From: JAXMAZ01 sp046350115
GTDB taxonomy: Bacteria; Planctomycetota; Planctomycetia; Gemmatales; Gemmataceae
Direction of reading: 5' to 3'
Assembly: GCA_046350115.1 (NCBI GenBank)
Contig: JAXMAZ010000017.1
Span: forward strand, 62,001-126,000
DNA: 64,000 nt
The translations under genes and the position numbers were made by a program. Numbering within the stretch: position 1 is the stretch's first letter; each line of letters opens with the position of its first letter. The notes beneath the pieces were generated by a model. The model saw nothing but the letters and a program-made list of their open reading frames with translations, did not search any database and was not told the origin of the DNA. Of the stretch, positions 16,562 through 26,200 are shown in pieces.

Positions 16562-18040
16562 ATGAACGACCTCACACCCACGACCGGCCCGCCCCCATCG
16601 CCGACCGCCGGACCGGACGGCGGGACGACGCCCTCGGCCGGCCCGGGGCACGGCACCGTTCCCATCGACGCCCCTCCGGGAGCCGGCCCCGACGCGCCCC
16701 AGGTTCGCGCCCCGGCAGGATACGTGATCGACCGAGAGCTGGGCCGCGGCGGGATGGGGGTGGTGTACGCCGCCCGGCAGGCGGAGCTGAACCGGACCGT
16801 CGCCCTGAAGATGATCCTGGCCGGTGCTCACGCGTCCGCCGCCGAGCTGGCCCGATTCCTGCGCGAATGCCAGGTGATGGCCAGCCTGCACCACCCGAAC
16901 GTGGCCGAGGTGTACGACGCCGGCCGGCACGACGGGCGGCCGTACTTCGCCCTGGAGTACGTGGGCGGCGGCACCCTGGCCGACCGGGTGCGGGGCGGGC
17001 CGCTGGCCCCACGGGAGGCGGCCCGGGTCATGGAGCAGGTGGCCCGCGGGGTGGCCTACTGTCATCAGAAGGGGGTTTCGCACCGGGATCTGAAGCCGGC
17101 GAACGTCCTGCTGACCCGGGACGGCTTGCCCAAGGTGGCCGACTTCGGCCTAGCCAAGCGGCTGGACGCCGGCAGCGGAATGACGGCCTCCGGGGCGGTC
17201 ATGGGCACGCCCAGCTACATGCCCCCGGAGCTAGCCCGCGGGGACGCCCGGGACGCCGGTACGGCGGCCGACGTGTACGCCCTCGGGGCCACCCTGTACC
17301 ACCTGCTGACCGGCCGCCCGCCGTTCCAGGGGCCGACCGCCGCCGACACGCTCATCCAGGTGCTGACCGACGACCCCGTGCCGCCGCGGCGGCTTCAGCC
17401 GGGGGTGCCCCGCGACCTGGAGTTGATTACCCTCAAGTGCCTGGAGAAGTGGCCGGACCGCCGCTACCCGACCGCGGAAGCCGTGGCCGACGACCTGGCC
17501 CGGTGGCAGGCGGGCGAGCCGATTTCGGCCCGCCCGCCGGGGCTGATCACCCGCGTCTGGCTGTGGTCTCAGCGGATCGACCGGGTCCGGGACGCCGGGG
17601 CGTTCACCGTATTCATCGCAGTCGCCCTGGCCCTGTGGAACTTGGTCGCAATCGCGAGCTTCACCTTCGACCCAACATTAACCAAGTATGGCGAACCAGC
17701 CGTCCGGCAGTTGTCGGCCAGCATCTTCATAGTGAGCGTCCCGCTTGGCATGATCGGCTACTGGTGCACACGAATGCGGATGTGGGCTTTCTGGGTCGGG
17801 ATGTTGCTAATCTGCTGTTACCTGGGATTCATTATCGGATGTCTGACGGGCGTCGGGAGACTGAGGGAACTGATTAACTTGGGTGGGTTTTACACAGACA
17901 ACCCGGCCGCCCGTGAGCCGGTATTCAGTCTCATCGCTGTAATCACGGCGATGGGGCTTCCGACCTACGTCGCCGGGGCTATCGCCCTGTACGCCAACCG
18001 CGGCCGGCCGCTGCCGCCGTCGACGTGGCTGTCCCGGTGA
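16562..18040 (+). CDS. Membrane-anchored serine/threonine protein kinase
   Basis: A 492-residue kinase. After a proline-rich amino terminus (1-50), the domain spans about 54-320: GRGGMGVVYAA at 61-71, Lys83 in VALKMI, HRDLKPAN at 174-181, DFG at 194-196, GTPSYMPPE at 215-223 and DVYALGATLYHLLTGRPPF. All catalytic residues are present, so it should be active. Residues 345-480 hold four hydrophobic segments (AGAFTVFIAVALALW, LSASIFIVSVPLGMIGY, MWAFWVGMLLICCYLGFIIG, PVFSLIAVITAMGLPTYV) with little loop, an integral-membrane domain in place of the usual sensor. The DNA of this tail is visibly less GC-rich than the kinase part. Divergent from the ECF sigma gene. Confidence 0.92.
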   Translation: MNDLTPTTGPPPSPTAGPDGGTTPSAGPGHGTVPIDAPPGAGPDAPQVRAPAGYVIDRELGRGGMGVVYAARQAELNRTVALKMILAGAHASAAELARFLRECQVMASLHHPNVAEVYDAGRHDGRPYFALEYVGGGTLADRVRGGPLAPREAARVMEQVARGVAYCHQKGVSHRDLKPANVLLTRDGLPKVADFGLAKRLDAGSGMTASGAVMGTPSYMPPELARGDARDAGTAADVYALGATLYHLLTGRPPFQGPTAADTLIQVLTDDPVPPRRLQPGVPRDLELITLKCLEKWPDRRYPTAEAVADDLARWQAGEPISARPPGLITRVWLWSQRIDRVRDAGAFTVFIAVALALWNLVAIASFTFDPTLTKYGEPAVRQLSASIFIVSVPLGMIGYWCTRMRMWAFWVGMLLICCYLGFIIGCLTGVGRLRELINLGGFYTDNPAAREPVFSLIAVITAMGLPTYVAGAIALYANRGRPLPPSTWLSR

Positions 18041-18046
18041 GCGCGC

Positions 18047-18088
18047 AAAAAACCGCGGGCGGGGTCCGCTTCTTGACCCCGCCCGCGG
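18047..18088 (-). terminator. Rho-independent terminator for the zinc-ribbon gene
   Basis: Perfect 14-bp stem (18053-18066 with 18075-18088, CCGCGGGCGGGGTC arms), 8-base loop, and a run of six T on the minus strand at 18047-18052. It lies 24 bases past the stop of the minus-strand gene and just after the convergent kinase stop. Confidence 0.85.
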
Positions 18089-18112
18089 GAGCGCCGGCCC
18101 TCGGGGGCGCTG

Positions 18113-18436
18113 CTAGCTCGCCATCGCCGACCGTTGGACCAGGACTGCCGCCAGCGGGGACGGGTCGCCGGCGTACTTCGCGTCGTGCGGGTGCCACAGC
18201 GCCTGCTTCAGCTTCGCCCGCAGTTCCAGCACCGCCATCTTCTCCGGGGTGCCCGGGGCGGCCGTCGTCGGCTCCGGCAGCGGGGCGTTGCCGGTGAAGT
18301 TGCCGACCCCCCGCCGGGCGTACTTGCTGGTGCTCGGGTACTGGTCCTTCACCCCGTCCGTATAGTAGCAGCTCCAGCACAGCCCCCGCGGCCGGTTGAC
18401 CTTCGCCTTCTGGCAGTGCTTGCAGACCGGGATCAT
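18113..18436 (-). CDS. Small zinc-ribbon protein
   Basis: A 107-residue protein with two CxxC pairs near the amino terminus (Cys5-x-x-Cys8 and Cys19-x-x-Cys22 in CKHCQKAK / GLCWSCYY), which together form a treble-clef or ribbon-like zinc site. The segment VNRPRGLCWSCYYTDGVKD resembles a short conserved protein common in planctomycetes, whose role I do not know. The carboxy half is proline- and alanine-rich, then helical. A GAGGG ribosome site precedes ATG 18436. It lies 50 bases after the neighbouring gene in the same direction, so the two are probably one operon ending at the terminator at 18047-18088. Confidence 0.75.
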   Translation of the reverse strand: MIPVCKHCQKAKVNRPRGLCWSCYYTDGVKDQYPSTSKYARRGVGNFTGNAPLPEPTTAAPGTPEKMAVLELRAKLKQALWHPHDAKYAGDPSPLAAVLVQRSAMAS

Positions 18437-18486
18437 GGGCGTCGCCCTCTGTCAATGATCGGTTGAGTGGGGTTCGGGTTCGGGAT

Positions 18487-18924
18487 TTACGCGGCGGCGA
18501 TCTTCGACTTCGCGACCGCCGGCTCCGGCAGCTCGACCGGGATCCGCTCGGCTAGGGCCAGCTCCACCTCGGCCAGCAACTCCCGCCGCATGTCGGAGCG
18601 AGGGGTGTCGTCGAACCAGTTCAGGAACCACCGACAGGCGGCCGGCTCGCCGAGCCGCTGGTCGGCCTCGAAGCAGCACTTGGCGAAGTGTTCCTCCACC
18701 TGGCCGACCGTTTCCAGCCCGTCCCCAAGCCAGCCGCAGACACCGAGGGCGCAAGCCGCCTCGACCGGCCAGTCCTGGACGCACATGAGCGGCGGCGGGG
18801 TGGTGGTGGACCCCTGGGTGAGCCGCGGGTCGTCGGTGCGGAGGGCGTCCCGCAGGGCCATCAGACCGGTGGTGGAGAGGACCGGGACGAACCCGTCCCG
18901 CCAGACCATTCGCCAGCTTTCCAT
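18487..18924 (-). CDS. Conserved hypothetical protein, first gene of a two-gene operon
   Basis: I choose ATG 18924 (145 residues, MESWRMVWRDGFVPVLSTTG) because AGGAGGAG lies about six bases upstream. The protein is soluble, with no signal or membrane segment, and contains four cysteines, including a CALGVCGW pair and CC, that could bind metal. The text is helical (VGQVEEHFAKCCFEADQRL, MRRELLAEVELALAERI). I do not recognise the family. A strong sigma-70-like promoter precedes it (18992-19020), and the zinc-ribbon gene follows in the same transcript. Confidence 0.65.
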   Translation of the reverse strand: MESWRMVWRDGFVPVLSTTGLMALRDALRTDDPRLTQGSTTTPPPLMCVQDWPVEAACALGVCGWLGDGLETVGQVEEHFAKCCFEADQRLGEPAACRWFLNWFDDTPRSDMRRELLAEVELALAERIPVELPEPAVAKSKIAAA

Positions 18925-18991
18925 GGTCGCTCCTCCTGTCCGCTGGGGGCCGCGGTTCGGCGGCCAACTCCTCATTGCTCTCGACAAGGGA

Positions 18992-19020
18992 AATATACGG
19001 ACGTTCACTGTCGATTGCAA
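18992..19020 (-). promoter_or_regulatory. Sigma-70-type promoter: TTGCAA - 17 bp - TATATT
   Basis: On the minus strand, TTGCAA (19020-19015) and TATATT (18997-18992) are separated by exactly 17 bases, close to consensus. The predicted start is about 60 bases before ATG 18924. It is the best promoter match in the window. Confidence 0.65.
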
Positions 19021-19501
19021 CAGGAAAATGACCAAAAACCGGCAGCCAACCGACCTTTTTCGGGCGATCAGCTTGAAAGTTCGGGCTTAAATAGACGAAA
19101 CTAGACAGGCGGGCCGGCTCTTACCGCGCGATGCAAGACAGGCCTCTGATGGGTCCGATGGCAGGTGATGACCAGGCGGTTTTGTGATGCCGAGCCGCGG
19201 AGTGGCAGGCGGAGGAACGGGAGCGCCAGACCAACCAGCCACGCGGCCTGTTCGCCTCGAAGAACCCACGGGGTCGGACAGACGGCAGGGGCGGCAATGG
19301 GGTGTCGGTCAGCGACCGAACGGCGGTTGCGTCCATGCGCACCGACCGCAGGGAGGGCTGTTTATCCGGCCAAGGATGCTGAGGGGGCGTTTGGCTCACG
19401 TCGGTCCGTCGGCAAATCTCACTCGGCGGTTTACAGGAATCTGAAAAACTTGAAAGAATCTGTCACTTACTGACATTTCACGTGTGACCCGCAATCGGCC
19501 G
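19021..19501. other. Long non-coding gap of lower GC
   Basis: About 480 bases without a supported gene, visibly less GC-rich than its surroundings. Short open frames on both strands lack ribosome sites and recognisable motifs. A small TGTCA/TGACA hairpin near 19461-19475 precedes the sigma factor 3' end. I see no transposase remnant, tRNA or riboswitch. Confidence 0.4.
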
Positions 19502-20083
19502 TCACCGGTCGAGCATTCCGTCCCCTTCTTCTCGCAGCCGGGCGAGCACTCGGGATCGCGCGATGAACACGGCGTTGGGCGTCAAGTTTAGGTTGGCCGC
19601 GACCACCGCCGGCGGCTGCCCCAGGATGGCCGTCTGCCAGAACGCCTCCCAGGTGGTCGGCTGGAACTCCCGCCGGACCGACTCCAGCAGCACCGCGATC
19701 AGGTGGCGGTCGTGCTCCTCGTCCCAGCGGCGGGCCAGCTCCGACGTCGGGTCGGTTAGCCTGGCCAGGTACTCGTCCACGCCGACCCCCGCGACCGGGC
19801 TTTGCAGCTTCTTCCGCCAGTGCGTCTGGAGCCGGTGGGTGAGGATGTTTCGCAGCCAGCACCGGAACCCGCCGGGGTGGCCGGTCGGCTTGAACTCTGG
19901 CAGCTTGCGGACCACCACCACCAGCACGTCCTGGATGATGTCGTCCACGTCGGCCGGCTGGAGCAGGTGGGGCTGGAGCCACCGGCGGAGGAGGGGGCCG
20001 TACAGCGACACGAACTGGCCCCACGCCGGGGAGCCGTTCCCCATACGGACCCTCTCGAGCAGGCTGCGGGGCGTGTCAGGCAT
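19502..20083 (-). CDS. ECF-type RNA polymerase sigma factor
   Basis: A 193-residue sigma-70 family protein. Region 2 is clear: SPAWGQFVSLYGPLLRRWL, then LQPADVDDIIQDVLVVVV and FRCWLRNILTHRL. Region 4 contains FQPTTWEAFWQTAILGQPPA followed by the recognition helix NLNLTPNAVFIARSRVLARL. The length and the SLLERV amino terminus match the ECF group that is expanded in Gemmata-type planctomycetes. No ribosome site precedes ATG 20083; an internal ATG at 20044 has one, but would remove conserved residues. It is divergent from the giant exoprotein gene across 131 bases and may regulate it. Confidence 0.88.
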   Translation of the reverse strand: MPDTPRSLLERVRMGNGSPAWGQFVSLYGPLLRRWLQPHLLQPADVDDIIQDVLVVVVRKLPEFKPTGHPGGFRCWLRNILTHRLQTHWRKKLQSPVAGVGVDEYLARLTDPTSELARRWDEEHDRHLIAVLLESVRREFQPTTWEAFWQTAILGQPPAVVAANLNLTPNAVFIARSRVLARLREEGDGMLDR

Positions 20084-20173
20084 CGGCGTCGGGCGGGAGG
20101 CTGGCGAGTCATCCCCGCGACCATTCTGACCGCCCTACGGTCGGGCGGCAAGCGTTCGTTTTGCTTTGTCGGG

Positions 20174-20198
20174 AGAGAAGCCGGGCAACCCGGCCTCT
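20174..20198 (+). promoter_or_regulatory. Leader hairpin upstream of the giant gene
   Basis: GCCGGG/CCCGGC with a CAA loop, extended across an AA bulge by AGAG/CTCT. It ends 16 bases before ATG 20215 and just before the GGAGG ribosome site, so it could affect translation. It matches no riboswitch class that I recognise. Confidence 0.35.
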
Positions 20199-20214
20199 GT
20201 CTGCGGAGGCGGTT

Positions 20215-23200
20215 ATGGCAGTCGAGTGGCTCACCCAGGTGTTGGCCCGGTTCACCTGGTCGTCCCGGACGGTCGGCCGCGGACGCCGGCGGGTGACCCT
20301 CCGCCGGTGGGTGCCGTGGCCCAACCTGGACCGGCTGCTGACCGCCCGGCTGCGGTTCGAGCACCTGGAGGACCGGGTCACCCCGGCCACCGTCACCTGG
20401 GACGGCGGCGCCGGCACGCTCAACTGGGAGGACGCCCTCAACTGGGACACGAACGCCCTGCCGACCGCAGCCGATGACGTGGTCATCCCGGACCTGCCGG
20501 CCCCGGGGAGCACGTTCGTCGATCTGTACTCGGGGCAAGCGGTCAAATCGCTTACCGTAAGCGGCACCGACGTTTACACCAACCAGGGGGCGAACCTGTC
20601 GCTGAACCCTGGGGCGAGCCTGACGGTGACGAACGGGGTCAGCGTCACCCACGGGGACTTCCGGGTCTTTGACGCTGCCGTCTCAGCGACCACTATCACT
20701 CTGAACACTGGCGGGTTCCTGGACGGGGCGAAGGCCACCGTCACCGCGGCCGTGGCGAACGTGAGCGGCGGGCTGTCCTGGGGCGACGGCGGGTACGGGC
20801 TAACCGGCTTCCCGCTCACCATCGCCGGCACCTACACCCAGGGGGCGGCCGGGAACTTCTACGTCGTCTCGGACGCGGTCGCCAACTCGGCCGGTGGGGT
20901 GGTGTCGGTCACGGGCACCGCCAGCTTGGACGGGTTCATCGTCCTGAACCCGCTCGACAACGACCCGCTCGACATCACCCAGGGGTTTACCGTCCTGCAG
21001 GCCGGCGCCGTCAGCGGCGGGTTCGCGTTCACAAGCTGGTACGGCAGCGGCTACGGTTCCTGGTCGCTGGCCGCCCCGTTCAAAACCAGCCAGACGGCCA
21101 CCGACGTCACCCTGACCGGGACCGTCCGGGTCGTGACCAGCGCCGCCGACGCCGGGGCCGGGTCGCTCCGCCAGGCGATCCTGGACGCCAACGCGTCCGG
21201 CCAGCCGTCCCTGATCGGGTTCCGGAACACCGTCGGCACGATCACCCCGGCCTCCGCCCTGCCAAGCCTAACCGTCCCGGTCGAGATCAACGCCACCCAA
21301 CTCTTCGGGTACGCCGGCACCCCGCTGGTCGAGCTGCGGGGGGATGCGGCCGGGTCGGGCAAGAGCGGGCTTCAGCTCTCCGGGGCCGGCAGCATCGTCC
21401 GCGGGCTGGCGATCAACCGGTTCAACGGGTTCGCCGTCCGCGTCTTCGGCAACAGCGCGGTGATCGCCGGCAACCGGATCGGCACCAACCCGGCGGGTGA
21501 CACGGCGGTCGGCGGCGGCGGCATCCAGGTGTTCGCCGGCAGCGGCACGGTGATCGGCGGGCCGAACCCGACCGACCGCAACCTGATCTCGACCGGGACC
21601 GGGGTTGGTAACGGGGTGTCGGTCGACTCCGCCACGTCGAACACCACCGTCCGGGGGAACTACATCGGCACGGACGCGGCCGGGACCGCCGCCCTGGGCA
21701 ACTTCATCGGGGTACTCGTCGCCGGGCCGAACGCGGTCGTCCGGGACAACGTGATCGCCGCCGGCTCGTCTCACGGGCTGAGCATCTCGGGGATCGACGC
21801 CACCGGGGCGGTGGTGCTCGGCAACCGGATCGGGCTGGGGGCGGACGGGAGCACCGCCCTGGGGAACGGCGGGTCCGGCGTCGTGGTGTCCGGCGGGGCG
21901 GACACCGCTACCGTCGGCGACGGCACGGCCGGCGGGCGGAACGTCATCTCCGCCAACGCCGGGGACGGGATCACACTCAGCGGGTCGGCGGCCGACAACA
22001 ACCTCGTCCGCGGCAACTACATCGGCACCGACGCCACCGGCCTGCTGGCCCGGGGCAACACCGGGGCCGGGGTGCGGGTGGCCGGTGGCGGGGACGACAA
22101 CCAGATCGGCGGGTTCACCGCCGTCCCGGGGACCGGGGCCGGGAACGTGATCGCCGGCAACGGCGAGCACGGGGTCGCCGTCGAGGTGGACGGCACCGAC
22201 GGCACCCGGGTGTGGGGCAACCTGATCGGGCTGGGGGCGGACGGGTCCACGGTCCTGGGCAACGCCAAGAGCGGCGTCTACCTGGCCGGGGCGGCGAACA
22301 CGCAGATCGGCGGGGACGACGCGGCCGACGGGGCCACCGACGGGGCCGTCCAGGCCCGGAACGTCATCTCCGGGAACACCCGGCACGGGGTCGAGGTGGT
22401 CGGGTACGGGGCCACCCGGGCGATGACCAACACCATCGCCGGCAACTACATCGGCACCGACCGGGCCGGGGCGGCGGACAAGGGGAACCTGCTGTACGGA
22501 GTCGGATTCGTCGACCGGGCGTCGAACAACGCCATCGGCGGGACGACCGCTGGAGCCGGCAACGTCATCAGCGGGAACGACGGCGGCGGGGTGCTGTTCA
22601 ACGGCGGGAACGTGTTCAACAACATCGTCGCCGGGAACCTGATCGGCACAGCGGCAAACGGCACCGACGTCCTGGGCAACACCGGCTCCGGGGTGACGAT
22701 CCAGGCGGGCAGCGTGTCGAACACCATCGGCGGGACGACCGTCGCCGCCAGAAATGTGATCAGTGGGAACACCGGTAACGGGGTCTCCTTGTCCGGGGCC
22801 GGTACCAGCGGTAACCGGATCGCCGGGAACTACATCGGCGTCGATGCGGGTGGCAACTCTGCCCTGGCCAACGGCGTCGACGGCGTGGGGGCCGGCACTG
22901 GTGCCGCCGGTAACGTCATCGGCACCGACGGCGACGGCAGCGGCGACGTCGGCGAGGGGAACGTCATCTCCGGCAACGCGGTAGACGGCGTCGCCATCGG
23001 CGGGGCGGGCGCGGACAGCAACGTGGTCGCTGGGAACTTGATCGGACTGGGTGCCGACGGGACCACCCCGCTGGGCAACGGGGTCAACAACGTCCTGGTC
23101 TTCAACGGCGCCCTCGGCACCCGCATCGGCACCAACGCGGACGGGGAGTCCGATGCCGCCGAGCGGAACGTCATCTCGAGCGCCAAGACCCAGTGGGGCA

Positions 23201-26200
23201 TCCTCGTGCTCGGCAGCGGCACGAACCTCACCCGCGTCGCCGGCAACTACATCGGCACCGACCGCAGCGGCACCATCGCCCGGGGCAACGCGTTCGACGG
23301 GATCGGCATCCTGGACGGCTCCGCCAGCACGACCGTCGGCGGCTTGACCGCCAGTGAGCGGAACGTGATCAGCGGCAACCTGATCCTCGGGATCCACATC
23401 CAGGGGTCGGCGAGCAATACGGTCCAAGGCAACTACATTGGGACCAAGGCCGACGGCAGCTCCGCCCTCGGTAATGCCTCGGACGGCGTCTACATCAGCG
23501 GGGCCGCCACCGGCAACACCATCGGCGGCTCCGCCGCTGCCGCCCGCAACATCATCTCCGGTAACGGTTTCAACGGCGTCGAGGTCAGCGGCAGCGGCAC
23601 GTCCGGGAACGCGATCCTGGGTAACTACATCGGCACCGACTTTAGCGCGCTGGCCCCGGTCCTGACTGACACGGCCACGGCCAACGTGCTGTGGCTGCGG
23701 GGCGAGGCCGGCGGGATCGACTCGTCCGCCCAGGGCAACACCGGGACGCTCACCGGCGGCGTCACGACCACCGCCGGGAAGGTCGGCCGGGCGTTCGACT
23801 TCCCGGGGAACGTCGGCGACTACATCCGAGTGCCGGACTCGCCGGCCCTGTCACCGACCGGGGCCGTCAGCGTCGAGCTGTGGGTGAAGGGGACAGCCCC
23901 GGCCGGCCTGTCGTACCTGCTGGCCAAGGGGCCGGCTGGAGCTGGCAACGCCGCCTACGCCCTGTACAGCCTGACCGGCGGGTTGCAGTTCTACGTGTAC
24001 ACGGCCGCGAGCGGGCTGGTGCTGTCCCCGGACGCCGGGGCGGGCGTCTGGGACAACACCTGGCACCACGTCGTCGGGGTGTACGACGGCAGCCGGGTGC
24101 GGCTGTACGTAGACGGGGTCCAGGTCGGCACCGGCACGCCGGCGACCGGAGCGATCAGTTACTCCCTCACCGCCAACACGCCGGACCTGTTCGTCGGCAA
24201 CTACCCGCTGGTGCCCGGCGTGTACCCGTCGGGCGACTTGCCGTTCAAGGGTCAACTCGACGAAGTCGGGGTGTTCAACCGCGCCCTGACCGGGGCCGAG
24301 GTGGCCGCGATCGTCGCCCAAGGCGGCCGCGGCGTGGCCGTCGCCAACAGCGTCGGGGTGCAAATCGCCAACGGTGCGACGGGCAACACCGTCGGCGGCG
24401 CCATCGACGGGGCCGGGAACGTCATCAGCGGGAACACCAACCAGGGCGTCCGGATCACCGCCGACTCGAACAAAGTCCAGGGGAACGTCATCGGCCTGAA
24501 CGCCGCCGGCACCCTGAAGCTCGCCAACAACCGTGGGGTCGAACTGGGCGCCTCGTCCAACCTCATCGGCACCGACGGGGACGGGGCGAGCGACAGCAAG
24601 GAACGGAACGTCATCAGCGGAAACGCCACTTACGGCGTGATCCTGATTGGCGGCGGGAATAACCGGATCGCCGGCAACTACATCGGCACCAAGGCGGACG
24701 GCACCGGCGGGGCGGTCGGCAACGGCAGCGACGCGATCTTCCTCCAATCCACCAGCGGCAACGTCATCGGCACCGACGGGTCGAACGACGCGTTCAACGC
24801 CAGCGAGAAGAACCTGATCAGCGGGAACGGTGGCCGCGGTGTCGTCCTGGCCGGGGCGAACGTGGTGGCCGGCAACTGGATCGGGGTGGACGTCACCGGC
24901 GCCGCTCTGGGGAACGACTACGGGATCCAGATCACCGGCACCGGGTCGCGGGTCGGCACGAACGCCGACGGGGTCGCTGACACCGAGGAGCGGAACGTCA
25001 TCAGCGGCAGCACGAACGCCGGAATTATCATCCGCAACGCCAGCACCACCGGGGCGGTGGTCGCCGGCAACTACATTGGCACCGACCCGACCGGCAGCCT
25101 GGCCCGGCCGAACGACGTCGGCATCGCCATCGTCCTCGGGGCGAACGCGAACACTGTTGGCGGCACGGCGGCCGGGGCCGGGAACGTCATCAGCGGGAAT
25201 ACCGGATACGGCATCCAGATCACCGACCTGACTTCGACGGGAAATACAGTCGCTGGCAACCTCATCGGCACGAACGGCGCCGGCAAGGCCGCGGTGGCGA
25301 ACGCGAACGGGGTGCTCATCACCGCCCCGAACAACATCATCGGCGGGGCGACCGCCGCGTCCCGGAACGTGATCAGCGGGAACACCGGATACGGCGTCGT
25401 GACCAGCGGAACGGCGGCCACCGGGAACGTAATCCGGAACAACTACATCGGCACCGACACCGACGGCAAATCGGCCCTCGGGAACGGGGTCGGGGCGAGT
25501 ATCCAGGACGGGGCGAACACCCTGCGGGACAACCTGATCTCGGGCAACTCCGGGGCCGCCGGTCACGGGGTGTATGTGTCCGGGCCGGCCGCCGGCACCG
25601 TCATCGCCGGCAACAGCATCGGGCTAGCCGTTGATGGCACCACCGCCCTGCCGAACGCCGGTGACGGGATCAACATCCTGGCCTCACCGGGGATACTCGT
25701 CGGTGGGACGACCACGGCCGACCGGAACATTATCAGTGGGAACACTGGCTATGGGGTGCTGGTCTCTGGCACGGGTGCTGACGGGAACATCATCCGCGGG
25801 AATTACATTGGCCTGGCGGCCGACGGGACCACCTCTCAGGGGAACAAACAGGACGGGATCCTCATCCAGGCCGGAGCGGCGAACACCGTGGTCGGCGGGA
25901 CGGCCGCCGGGGCCGGGAACGTGATCGCGGCCAACCGGTACGGCGTCCAGCTCAACGCGGTCAGCGGCGGCACTATCCAGGGGAACTACATCGGGCTGGC
26001 GGCCGACGGCGACACCGCCCGCGGCAACACCCTGGGCGGGGTCGTCTTCTCCGCCGGGGCCAACTCGGTCACGATCGGCGGCATGACCGGGACGGTCGGC
26101 CCGTTGGGGGTCGCCGGGTTCGCCGGCAACCTGATCAGCGGCAACACCGGGGACGGGGTCGGACTGGTCGGCGGCGGCACGGGCAGCACCATCCAGGGGA

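Noticed and set aside
19087..19473. Short ORFs in the low-GC gap, possibly transposase fragments
   Set aside because: No DDE, HUH or recombinase motif, no ribosome sites, and no inverted ends.
20174..20198. A known riboswitch upstream of the giant gene
   Set aside because: Only one short hairpin is present; no conserved aptamer core of any class that I know.
20161..20214. Upstream in-frame start for the giant gene
   Set aside because: It would use TTG, lacks a ribosome site and overlaps the leader hairpin; ATG 20215 has GGAGG in place.
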